DNA from: Alphaproteobacteria bacterium
GTDB taxonomy: Bacteria > Pseudomonadota > Alphaproteobacteria > Micropepsales > Micropepsaceae
DNA: 64,000 bases
Direction of reading: 5' to 3'
NCBI GenBank assembly: GCA_021325375.1
Contig: JAJPHG010000018.1
Coordinates: forward strand, 148,730-212,729
The translations under genes were made by a program, and so were the position numbers. Below, piece after piece: positions 48,588 through 57,226 of the stretch (the first letter of the stretch is position 1; each line of letters opens with the position of its first letter). The notes under the pieces are model-generated. The model worked only from the letters and a program-made list of their open reading frames with translations, made no database searches and was not told where the DNA came from.

Positions 48588-49394
48588 TCATCCCAACGCG
48601 TCGAAGTTCGTGATCCTGATATGCTTGCTCTTCTCGAACGACCATTCCGCCAGTGAGACGAGATACGACCAGCTTTCCGGCGTAAGCTTGCCGTCCGCCA
48701 GCGTCATGAACAGGAAGCCGTGCTCATTGAGCACATCGCGCTTCAGGCTCTTGAGAAAGACCCGCCAGTGATCCGCCGTCCAAGGCTGCAATTTCTCGTC
48801 GACGTTGAACGCGGCGAGAAATGCGGTGACCAGATCATACCGGCCGTCCAAGCCCTCGAGCGGCGCATTCGGCTTGATCCAATGTCCAATCCGCTTTACG
48901 CCATAGAGCGCGCAGAGCGCATCGTATAGATGCGTCGTGCCTGCGAAGGGTCCGATACGCGGCGGAAGGTCCGTGCCTGTGACATCATGGCCGTAGAAGC
49001 GGGCAACGAAGGGGAAATGCCCGGGCCCGGTCCCGAAATCCAGGATGCGCATCGGCGGCTTCTTGTCGAGGTTCAGCATCCATGCCAGCCGCAGCTTGCT
49101 CTCAAACCACAGGATCGGGTCGAGATACTTCACGACATCGGAGTCCCGTTCGACGATGTTCGGATCGAGATAGTGCAGCTGTATACGGCGGTAGTCGTTC
49201 GCGCCCACTTCCGAAAGCAGGTACGAAAAGAAGCGGCGCGTTTCGCTGTTCTGGTAGTCGTTTCCCGACACCTTCGCGATCCGCGTCTCGATGATCTCGC
49301 GGAAGTCGCCATAGATGATTGGAAGATGCTCGGCCCGGACCTTGCGCAGAGGGACCTCTTCAATGCCGAGGCGATTGAACTCACTGATCGTCAT
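48588..49394 (-). CDS. methyltransferase-like protein, paralogue of the 49571 gene
   Basis: 268 residues from ATG 49394. The SAM-type motif is RILDFGTGPGHFPFVARFYG followed by HDVTGTDLP (about 115-145). The first 110 residues form a helical domain with YLDPNIVERDSDVVKYLDP. It shares layout and motifs with the divergent neighbour (SILDIGAGPGHFGLVANYFG), so they are duplicates. It may methylate a sugar or lipid. Upstream gene of a two-gene operon with the methyltransferase at 47726. Confidence 0.7.
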   Translation of the reverse strand: MTISEFNRLGIEEVPLRKVRAEHLPIIYGDFREIIETRIAKVSGNDYQNSETRRFFSYLLSEVGANDYRRIQLHYLDPNIVERDSDVVKYLDPILWFESKLRLAWMLNLDKKPPMRILDFGTGPGHFPFVARFYGHDVTGTDLPPRIGPFAGTTHLYDALCALYGVKRIGHWIKPNAPLEGLDGRYDLVTAFLAAFNVDEKLQPWTADHWRVFLKSLKRDVLNEHGFLFMTLADGKLTPESWSYLVSLAEWSFEKSKHIRITNFDALG

Positions 49395-49570
49395 CGCTCT
49401 CGCTTTTCCTTCTTCCCGATCTTTGGGGATCATATGGCATGAAAGCGTCGCGGCCGGGCACTTGAACTGCTATCCTTGCCGCAAGAGAATTGAGCGCCGC
49501 CGCGCTTATTGGGAAAAAATACCTGGGCTGTCAAGATAATGCCGGTAATGAAGATAGCGATCTGAAGAGA

Positions 49571-50383
49571 ATGATTGCGAATGTAACGGAGATCGCGAGT
49601 TTTCCCGCCCTGGCGCCCCACGCCGCGCGCATGGTTCTGCCGCTGAGCGAAATGATCGATTCTTTTGTCGCGGAAACGGGCTTGCCGGGCAAGCATGCCC
49701 TCGTCAAGTTCCTGGAGCATGTAAAGGCGAACTTCCCTGACGAGAAGTATGCCGAAATCCAGAGACACCACCTGTCGCCGGAAAACCTGGAGCGGATGAA
49801 AAGAAAGGGTCACAAGTCCCTTGAGCACAAATATCTGGACTTCCCCTATTGGATGAGGAGCAAGTTCAAGAGGGCCGTCGACCTCCAACTCCAGGACTAT
49901 GCGGGCGAATCCATCCTCGACATCGGGGCGGGACCCGGCCATTTCGGCCTGGTCGCGAACTATTTCGGCTGCGACTACTGGGGCCTGGAGATGCCGCTGC
50001 AGCCTTGGAGCGGAACGAGGCGGCACGTATTCGACGACTTGACAGAATTTTTTCACGTGAAGCGCGTCATCCAGGAGGTTCGCAGCCTGCAGAAAATGGA
50101 GTCGGAGCGGCGCTACCGGTTCCTGACCTGCCTCATGGGGAATTTCTGCGCCGTGGCGACGCCGGAGGGCGGGACCAGGCCATGGACATGGGGGGAGTGG
50201 CTATTTTTCCTGGACAACCTGGTTTCCGATTTCATGCTTCCCGAGCACGTCATGTACTTCAACATCAACCGGGAACACATGTCCGAAGAAGCCAAGCAGA
50301 AGATCCACCAATTCGCCGAATCCTATGACGAGGCACGAAGCCTCTTTTCGTTTCGAAATCTGGAAATGGCCCGCGTCAGGTGA
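49571..50383 (+). CDS. methyltransferase-like protein, divergent paralogue
   Basis: 270 residues from ATG 49571; a TTG at 49490 would add 27 residues, but the paralogue's length favours 49571. N-terminal helices (ALVKFLEHVKANFPDEKYAE; RHHLSPENLERMKRKGHKSL) precede SILDIGAGPGHFGLVANYFG and YWGLEMPLQPWSG. It is an S-adenosylmethionine-binding type fold. It faces the gene at 48588-49394, its paralogue, with about 176 bp between starts. Codon use near the start is less GC-rich than in neighbours. Confidence 0.65.
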   Translation: MIANVTEIASFPALAPHAARMVLPLSEMIDSFVAETGLPGKHALVKFLEHVKANFPDEKYAEIQRHHLSPENLERMKRKGHKSLEHKYLDFPYWMRSKFKRAVDLQLQDYAGESILDIGAGPGHFGLVANYFGCDYWGLEMPLQPWSGTRRHVFDDLTEFFHVKRVIQEVRSLQKMESERRYRFLTCLMGNFCAVATPEGGTRPWTWGEWLFFLDNLVSDFMLPEHVMYFNINREHMSEEAKQKIHQFAESYDEARSLFSFRNLEMARVR

Positions 50384-50405
50384 CGCGCGGCCAGGCACTG
50401 CCCGT

Positions 50406-51635
50406 TTATCGCGGGCGCTTCATGGTCTGGTCGTGAGCCGCTTGCAGACGCTCGAACACCTGCTTCGCCATGGCGCTTTCAGCGATGACACGCGCATGGC
50501 TTTCGGGTAGCGGCGGCGGCTGGAGGGGCGAGATGTCCGGCGCATAATCGGCGCTCTTGAGACGGCGCACGGCCTTGTCGTTGCCGCCGATCGCGTGGCC
50601 GGGGCGAGCAAATTTGAGCACCGCTTCATCGAAGGGAAGCGATAGTGCCTCGCAAGCGGCGCGAAGCACTTGCGGCGGAGCCTGCACGAACTCCTCGAAG
50701 GAGAGGAATACTACCTTGCCCTGCGGCGAGAAGCTCTCCAGGAACATGTCGTAGTTTTTGCTCCATGTGGCGACATAGCGTTCGCATTCGGCCAAGTAGT
50801 AGGCCTCGTCCTGGCCGGGCTTGCGCTTCTGCAGCTCCGACCACCACGCCTGGGGCAGGCTCTTGAACAGCACCAGGGCGTCGAAACGCAGAAGCGGGTC
50901 GTTTTCAACGATCTTGGCCGGGTTCTTGTCGCAAGCGACGAGCGTTCTGGTCCCAAGCCGCTCGGCGACGCGAAAATACCAGTTGGTGCGGTCCGCCGCG
51001 AGCGCCCGGCGGAATTCGGCCGTCAGCGCGGCGCAGTTCTTGCCACATACGCTGCACTTCACCATGTCGCCGGCAAAGTCGGCTTCGAAGTTCAGCACGT
51101 CGTAGCCGCCGGTGGGAACCTTGCCCTTCACCAGCCAATGCGACTCGCCGATGCTGGCGGCGCCGGGCAGGGAGCCCAGCAGGCGGTCGAACAGCGTGCT
51201 GCCGCAATATGAGACGCCGCAGATCACGACATGCCGCACGCCTTCGCGTGGCGGCGGGGAAGCGGGCGCTGCCAGGACCGCGCGCAGGTTGTCCGCGAAC
51301 GCGCCGGCGGTGCCGGCGGATGCGGCCCCGACCGCGCCGTCGAGCGTCGCGCCGTCGCGAAGCATGGCTTGCGCGACATGGAACGCGGCTTCGAAGTCCC
51401 TGGGGTCCTGCTCGCGCAGGGCGGCCCAATGCGGCAGCGCCTTGCCGCTCTCTCCGAGCTCGTCGAACTGCCTGGCCAGCGCGCGGCGCACGAAGGCATT
51501 GCCGGGTTGGGTACCAAGAATCGTCTCGCCGAGACGCGCGGCGGCGGCGAAGTCGCGCGTCATTCGCGCCTGCATGAGGGCGACACTCAAAGGCACGCGC
51601 CCGGTCTGGGCCATCGCTGTCGGTTTCTCGGACAC
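50406..51635 (-). CDS. TPR-sulfotransferase-like protein with a cysteine cluster
   Basis: 409 residues from a GTG at 51635. Residues about 10-100 are TPR-like (ALMQARMTRDFAAAARLGET; ALAREQ-like repeats). A sulfotransferase P-loop follows (VVICGVSYCGSTLFDRLLGS), with a cysteine group KCSVCGKNCAAL that could bind metal, then LVLFKSLPQAWWSELQKRKP and VVFLSFEEFVQAPPQVLRAA. It is downstream of the TPR gene at 51644 (8 bp gap). It probably sulfates a glycan; evidence is moderate. Confidence 0.7.
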   Translation of the reverse strand: MSEKPTAMAQTGRVPLSVALMQARMTRDFAAAARLGETILGTQPGNAFVRRALARQFDELGESGKALPHWAALREQDPRDFEAAFHVAQAMLRDGATLDGAVGAASAGTAGAFADNLRAVLAAPASPPPREGVRHVVICGVSYCGSTLFDRLLGSLPGAASIGESHWLVKGKVPTGGYDVLNFEADFAGDMVKCSVCGKNCAALTAEFRRALAADRTNWYFRVAERLGTRTLVACDKNPAKIVENDPLLRFDALVLFKSLPQAWWSELQKRKPGQDEAYYLAECERYVATWSKNYDMFLESFSPQGKVVFLSFEEFVQAPPQVLRAACEALSLPFDEAVLKFARPGHAIGGNDKAVRRLKSADYAPDISPLQPPPLPESHARVIAESAMAKQVFERLQAAHDQTMKRPR

Positions 51636-51643
51636 GGGGGCGC

Positions 51644-53209
51644 TCAGGGATTTTTCTCGATCGGCGAAGCCGCGCTCCGCGGCTCTATATCAGCCATTTC
51701 CGCTTCGCCCAAGCGCTGGCGGCATCGCGCGAGCTGCGGCATGGCGGTCTCGCGCGTCTCGGGCGACAGCGCCATGAGCCTTTCCCATGCCGGGGCGGCG
51801 ATCGCGTAGTCGTGCGTGCGCATCGCGGCCTGGGCGAGCAGGCGCTGGATGTCCTCATTGCCGGGGGCCGCACTCGCCGCGGCGGCGCCGAAGCGCACCA
51901 CCTGCTCGTAGCGCCGCGCCTTGTAGGCCGCGCGCATGTCGCGGCGCAGATAGCGCGCCGTCTGTTCCAGCCGGCGCCCGGCGTCGTCGTGCTCCGGGCA
52001 ATCGTCCGGCACGGCGCGGAAGAACGCGACGGCCTCGACATGGCGTTGCGCCTCGACGGCCTCGCGCCCCGCCTTGATGATGCGGGAGGGAAGCTTGGCC
52101 AGCGCGAGCTGCGCCTCGACGTTTTCGGGCTCCGCCGACAGGACCGCCCGCCACGCCGCGATCGCGCGGGTGAATTCCTGCGCGCGGTCGAGCGCGCGCG
52201 CATGCTGGACCAGGGCTCTGGCGTCTTGCGGAGCCGCCTCCAGCAGCGATGCCCACAGCCCGGCCGCCTTGCTCCAGTCCTGTTCCGCCATCGCCATCTG
52301 GCCGAGCGCGGTCAGCGCGCGGCCGTCGCGTGGCTGGAGATAGAGGATCTGCATCCAGGTCTTCTGCGCGCGCTTGCGATCCGAGGTCATGCGCTCCTTG
52401 GCGTCATCCTGGAGCGCCTGCAGCGTGCGGCGCTGGCCTGTCTTGGCGATCACGTCGTCGGGCTCGATCTGCGCCAGGACCGTATAGTCGAGATGGGCGT
52501 CGAGGATGCGTCCGCGCCGCTCGCCGGCGAGCGCGCGCGGCAGGAGATCGTCCGCGATGGTCTTGACGATCGCCTTGCAGGTTTCGCCGTCGCGCCCCTG
52601 GCGCAAGGCGCAAGCGGCAAGCGCGGTGGCGCGGATATCGGCCTTCTTCTCATAGGCGCGCAGCTCCTCGATCGCGCGATCGGGCGCCTCGGCGGCGAGG
52701 CGCGCGAAATGGGAGGCCGCCTCGGCCATCTGTCCGCGCTCGACGGCGAGGCGGGCGGAGGCGAGCAGGGCGTCGGTTCCGGCGATGCCGGCCAGGCGCC
52801 GCGCCGAGGCCGCCGCCGCATGCGGCAGATCGGCGCGCAATTGCGCGCGCGCGAGCTGTGCCCAGGCTTCGGGCCAGTCCGCACGCAGCTCGGCGACGCG
52901 CCGCCAGGCATCCGCGGCCACGCTCCACTGCTTCAAATTGCTGAAGGCGCGCGCGCAGAGCTGCGCTATCTCCCGGTCATGAGGGTGAAAGGTGAGATAG
53001 TCCTTTGCCGCTTCGCCCAGCATCCGCCAGTCGCCTTCGCGCCAGGCGAGCCGTGCCTTCCAGCGCTTGAGCTCCATCGAATCCGGATCGCGCGCGCCCG
53101 CTTCATCGAGACGCGCGCGGCACGCCGCCCAATCGCCCGCGCCATAGGCTTCGCGCAGGCGCAGGAATATCTCGGCGGTTCCGGCAGACTGCTCTTCCGT
53201 GTCCGTCAT
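51644..53209 (-). CDS. TPR-repeat protein
   Basis: 521 residues from ATG 53209. About a dozen tetratricopeptide-like helical pairs (LREAYGAGDWAACRARLDEA; AADAWRRVAELRADWPEAWA; AIAAWRAVLSAEPENVEAQL; IAAPAWERLMALSPETRETA) and no other domain. No signal peptide, so it is probably a cytosolic scaffold. It is coupled to the upstream epimerase gene (4-bp overlap) and followed by the sulfotransferase-like gene. Similar repeats occur in the locus's two glycosyltransferases. Confidence 0.75.
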   Translation of the reverse strand: MTDTEEQSAGTAEIFLRLREAYGAGDWAACRARLDEAGARDPDSMELKRWKARLAWREGDWRMLGEAAKDYLTFHPHDREIAQLCARAFSNLKQWSVAADAWRRVAELRADWPEAWAQLARAQLRADLPHAAAASARRLAGIAGTDALLASARLAVERGQMAEAASHFARLAAEAPDRAIEELRAYEKKADIRATALAACALRQGRDGETCKAIVKTIADDLLPRALAGERRGRILDAHLDYTVLAQIEPDDVIAKTGQRRTLQALQDDAKERMTSDRKRAQKTWMQILYLQPRDGRALTALGQMAMAEQDWSKAAGLWASLLEAAPQDARALVQHARALDRAQEFTRAIAAWRAVLSAEPENVEAQLALAKLPSRIIKAGREAVEAQRHVEAVAFFRAVPDDCPEHDDAGRRLEQTARYLRRDMRAAYKARRYEQVVRFGAAAASAAPGNEDIQRLLAQAAMRTHDYAIAAPAWERLMALSPETRETAMPQLARCRQRLGEAEMADIEPRSAASPIEKNP

Positions 53210-54186
53210 GCGTGATACGATTTGTACCATTCGACAAAGGCGGGAATGCCCTTGGAGATCGGCGTCTTGGGCTCGAAGCCGTAGTCGCGGCGGATCGCGT
53301 CGATGTCGGCGAAGCTCTCGGCGATGTCGCCGGGCTGCAGCGGCAGCATCTCCTTCTTCGCCTCCCGTCCGAGCGTCTTCTCGAGGACGCCGATCATGTG
53401 AAGAAGATCCTCGGGGTGGTTGTTGCCGATATTGTAGATGCGGTGCGGCGCGCCTTCGCCGAACGCCTTGTCGGGCTCGCTCACGATGGCTGTGACGCCG
53501 TTGACGATATCGTCGATATAGGTGAAGTCGCGCTTCATCCTGCCGTGATTGAAGACCTTGATCGGCTGACCCTTGATGATCGCCTCTGTGAACAGCCACA
53601 TCGCCATGTCGGGGCGCCCCCACGGCCCGTAGACGGTGAAGAAGCGCAAGCCCACCAGCTTCATGGCGAAGAGATGGGCGTAGACGTTGCTCATCAGCTC
53701 GTCCGCGCGCTTGGTCGCCGCGTAGAGCGAGATCGGCGTGTCGACCTTGTCGGTCTCGCAGAACGGCATCTTGGTGTTGCCGCCATAGACCGAGCTCGAC
53801 GAGGCATAGGCCATGACCTCGAAGCCGTCCTGGTGGCGGCACAGCTCAAGCATGTTGAGGTGTCCGGCGAGATTCGACTGTACGTAAGCGTGCGGGTGGT
53901 CCATGCCGTAGCGCACGCCCGCCTGCGCGGCCAGATGCACGACCCGGCGGAATTTGACGCCGCTCAGCGCTTTCGAAAGCGCGGTGAAATCGGCGAGGTC
54001 GGTCTGGTGGAAGCTGAAGCCTTCGTGCCTGGCGAGTTCGCTCAGGCGGTTCTTCTTGAGCGCGACCGAATAGTAGTCGTTGATGCAGTCGAGGCCGATG
54101 ACCGTTTCGCCGCGGGAAAGCAGGCGTTTGGCGACGTGGAATCCGATAAAGCCGGCGGCACCGGTGACCAGATAACTCATATTCAT
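53206..54186 (-). CDS. UDP-glucuronate 4-epimerase-like NAD-dependent epimerase
   Basis: 326 residues from ATG 54186 (a second ATG at 54180 is possible). The NAD site is YLVTGAAGFIGFHVAKRLLS, the catalytic set is ASSSSVYG and YAATKRADE (Tyr-x3-Lys), and FTVYGPWGRPDMAMWLFTEA with RDFTYIDDIVNGV matches the LpsL/Cap1J group that makes UDP-galacturonate. It would supply an acidic sugar for the surface glycan. It is the first gene of the epimerase-TPR-sulfotransferase operon. Confidence 0.88.
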   Translation of the reverse strand: MNMSYLVTGAAGFIGFHVAKRLLSRGETVIGLDCINDYYSVALKKNRLSELARHEGFSFHQTDLADFTALSKALSGVKFRRVVHLAAQAGVRYGMDHPHAYVQSNLAGHLNMLELCRHQDGFEVMAYASSSSVYGGNTKMPFCETDKVDTPISLYAATKRADELMSNVYAHLFAMKLVGLRFFTVYGPWGRPDMAMWLFTEAIIKGQPIKVFNHGRMKRDFTYIDDIVNGVTAIVSEPDKAFGEGAPHRIYNIGNNHPEDLLHMIGVLEKTLGREAKKEMLPLQPGDIAESFADIDAIRRDYGFEPKTPISKGIPAFVEWYKSYHA

Positions 54187-54319
54187 ATATCGCCGCGGCA
54201 GGTTCAAGTGCCGCCGTCGCTCCCCGGCATGCGCTCCCCGCCCCAAGGAGCCTTATCGACATCGACCTCTGTATAGCATTTGCGGCTCGGTTAGAAGGCT
54301 CAAGCCGCGATAGAATTTC

Positions 54320-57106
54320 TTAACGCTCGATACCCAAAGACGCGAACAGTTCGCAGATCGTTCGCTCGACGCCGAATTTGGCGTGCGCGAAGGCAGGGGC
54401 GCGGGCGCGTGCGGTCCGGCGCCATCCTTCGTCGGCGATGACCTTCAAGATGACGTCCGCGAAGGAATCGGCGCCGGCCTCCACCGGCACGAGGTGGCCG
54501 GTGATGCCGGGCTCGATGGTCTCGAAGGCGCCGCCGACGTCGGAGGAGACGGCCGGCACGCCGAAATGCTGTCCCTCGATGAGCACGTTGGGCAGCCCCT
54601 CGCGGTCCGAGGTCAGGAGATTGAGATCGATGACGCGCAGCCAGTCGGCGACGTTCGAGACGAAGCCCGGCATGTGCAGCCTTTCGGCGAAGCCGCGCGC
54701 GCGCGCGAAGCCGCGCATCTCTTCGGCCATGCGTCCGTCGCCGAGCACGACGAAATGCGCGAGCGGGCACTCAGCCGCGACCAGCGACGCGGCCTCGATC
54801 CACAGCAGCGGACGCTTCACCGGCTCGATGCGGAAGATCCCGCCGATGAGAAATGCCTCGCGCGGGATGCCGGCCTGCGCGCGCAGATCCGCCTGCGGCT
54901 CGCGGTCGAGCTTGGCGAACTCGACGGCGTTGTAGACGACGCGGAACGGCGCCGTGTCGGGCCACTGCGTCCAGTCGCGGTCTGAATCGGCGCCGGCGCG
55001 CGAATTGTTGACGATTGAGAAGCCGGGATGGGCGAGAAGACGGCGGTAGGTGTGCCGCATCGGGCGCAGGAAGAGGCTCGTCTCCAGCGGACCGTGGCCC
55101 CACAGATTGGGCGAGAGCGAGCCGCGATGGATGAGGAACTTGTCCACGCCCGCGAGCCGGCAGGCTAGCCCCGCGATGAAAAGGTCCTGTCTCAGATGCA
55201 CCGCCTGCGGTCGCCGCTCCAGGATCAGCTTGGTGACGCGGATCAGCTCTTCGCGGTGCAGATGCGGCAACAGGTCGATGGCGCGCACCAGGCGCTCGCG
55301 GCTCTCGAGCGCGGGCAATTCGGCCAGCACGTTCGAGCGCCTGTTCCAGTCGGCGCCGAAATGCACGATCTCGGCCGGCGTGTCGCGCGCCGCGCGCAGG
55401 AACGACGAGGTGTCCGCGTCGTCCATCTGGCGCAGCGCGAGCACGACCTTCGTCAGGCACGGCTCGGCCGCCATCTTGCCCGCGACGGTGACGGTCTGCC
55501 TTTCGCTTCCTCCCGCGCGAAGCGACGAGCTCACGGTGAGCAGGTGGCCGCGGCGCGGCGCGTATCCGATTCCGCCGTTTCGCGCGATCTCCTCGAAGAT
55601 GACGTCGATCAGGCATTCGGGGAAGCGCAAGCCCGCCTCCGCGCCGCAGAACTCGACGACGCTGCGCACGCGCTGCAGCGCCGCGTATTCGCCCGCCAGC
55701 GTCGCGGGATCGCGGATGGCGCGCATCGCCCCATAGGCCTCGCCGTAGCGATAGAAGCGCTCGTGCAGCAGCGCGATCTCGGCCGCGGGATCGATCTTGA
55801 GGCTCTTGGGCAGGTCTTGCGTCCGCACAGTCTCGAAATGCGCTGCCGCAGCCGGCACGTCGAGCGCGGCGCTGGCCAGCATGCCCAGCGTCCAGTTCAT
55901 GATCGCGGAATTGTCGCTTCCCGCGCGGAGCGCGGCCAGGCGAGCGGTCACACCATCCGCGACGCGGGCGCGCCATGCGGCCCTGCGCAGACGCCGCACG
56001 ATCTCGACGATCGGGGCAAGCTGGTTTTCGCCGAGCTTGGCGCTCGGAACATGGCGTTCGAGCGCATCCAACGCCTCGGCGATCACCTCGCGGTCGCGGC
56101 CGGATTCGAAAAGGACGCGAACGACGCGTCGGCGCGCATCGGCGTCGCCCTCATAGTCCGGTGTCCCGCGCAGCAGCGCCACGGCCGCCTCGTGCGCGCC
56201 GGCTTCGCACAGCATCGCCACGGCCTCCACGCCTACGGCGCGATCGGCGTCGGGGGCGCGAACCGCGCGCGTGCAGAACTCGACCAGGGCCTCGCGCTGG
56301 TTCCACGACGCGGCGAACCCCGCCGCCTCGAGCCACAATTGCGCGATGTCGCCATCCGCGCTCAGCCTGCGATAAACGTTGAACGCGCTCTCGGTGTCGC
56401 CGCGCCTGAAATGGAACTGGGCGAGCGTCCTGGCGAGCATCGGATTTCCGGCCGTGATCCGCCCGCTCTTGCGTTCGATCTCCTCGAGCGCGTCCGTCGA
56501 GGGAGCATCGCCGATCGTGTTCAGCTGGCTCAGGAATTCGAGCGACTCGCTTTCGCTCGAATCCTCGAAGGCCAGCGCGCCGCTTTCGTCCGCCGCGTCT
56601 TCGGCGCGCAGAAGCGCGTGGTAGGTCTTCAGCCGCTCGAAATTCGCATCGCCCGCGAGGCGTTTGTCCAGCACCTCGAGGCGCGACGCCATTTCGTCGG
56701 CGTTCGCCACGCCGATGCTCGCGGACAGGTCTGCGATCTCCTTGGCCGCGACCTTGGCCCTCAGGCGCCGGGCGTCGTCATTGGCGGGATTGATGCGCAA
56801 GACCTCGTCGAGCCTGTCCAGCGCGTCCGGCGTTCGGCCTGCGCGCGCGTGGACGCGTCCGAGCGCCATGCGCGGCTCGCCGTCCTTCGGCGCGAGCACG
56901 GCGATGCGCTCCCAATATGCGCGCGCCTCTTCGAAACGGGCCTGCCGCATGAGAAGACGCGCCAGGGGGCGCAGGACGGTGAGCCGATTCGGCTCGCGGG
57001 TGAGGATGTCCTTGAACATCTCGCCGGCGCGGCCGGGTTCGCGTTCCACGAGCGCCATCGCCTCGGCTTCGAGATCTTTGAGGGGCGCGGGCTGATCCAG
57101 GCTCAT
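54320..57106 (-). CDS. TPR-glycosyltransferase, family 4 type (928 residues)
   Basis: The N-terminal 550 residues or so are TPR-like (MALVEREPGRAGEMFKDILT; AVLAPKDGEPRMALGRVHAR; FHFRRGDTESAFNVYRRLSA). The C-terminal 370 residues form a GT-B glycosyltransferase: start at HLLTVSSSLRAGGSERQTVT, then FRVVYNAVEF, LIGGIFRIEPVKRPLLWIEA and the EX7E donor motif SDREGLPNVLIEGQ with DVGGAFETIEPGITGHLVP. It is a retaining family 4 type enzyme, probably cytosolic. It is divergent from a shorter relative (57227), with 120 bp between starts. Confidence 0.85.
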   Translation of the reverse strand: MSLDQPAPLKDLEAEAMALVEREPGRAGEMFKDILTREPNRLTVLRPLARLLMRQARFEEARAYWERIAVLAPKDGEPRMALGRVHARAGRTPDALDRLDEVLRINPANDDARRLRAKVAAKEIADLSASIGVANADEMASRLEVLDKRLAGDANFERLKTYHALLRAEDAADESGALAFEDSSESESLEFLSQLNTIGDAPSTDALEEIERKSGRITAGNPMLARTLAQFHFRRGDTESAFNVYRRLSADGDIAQLWLEAAGFAASWNQREALVEFCTRAVRAPDADRAVGVEAVAMLCEAGAHEAAVALLRGTPDYEGDADARRRVVRVLFESGRDREVIAEALDALERHVPSAKLGENQLAPIVEIVRRLRRAAWRARVADGVTARLAALRAGSDNSAIMNWTLGMLASAALDVPAAAAHFETVRTQDLPKSLKIDPAAEIALLHERFYRYGEAYGAMRAIRDPATLAGEYAALQRVRSVVEFCGAEAGLRFPECLIDVIFEEIARNGGIGYAPRRGHLLTVSSSLRAGGSERQTVTVAGKMAAEPCLTKVVLALRQMDDADTSSFLRAARDTPAEIVHFGADWNRRSNVLAELPALESRERLVRAIDLLPHLHREELIRVTKLILERRPQAVHLRQDLFIAGLACRLAGVDKFLIHRGSLSPNLWGHGPLETSLFLRPMRHTYRRLLAHPGFSIVNNSRAGADSDRDWTQWPDTAPFRVVYNAVEFAKLDREPQADLRAQAGIPREAFLIGGIFRIEPVKRPLLWIEAASLVAAECPLAHFVVLGDGRMAEEMRGFARARGFAERLHMPGFVSNVADWLRVIDLNLLTSDREGLPNVLIEGQHFGVPAVSSDVGGAFETIEPGITGHLVPVEAGADSFADVILKVIADEGWRRTARARAPAFAHAKFGVERTICELFASLGIER

Positions 57107-57226
57107 CGGCGGGAAACTAGCATGAAGCGCGGCGATCGGGCGTAGCGCGGCAGGTCAATTTATGGTAGTAATTTTCGGTGGGGGCGTATTGCTGATAGAC
57201 TGGTTCACGCCTGCGGCCTCCATCCC

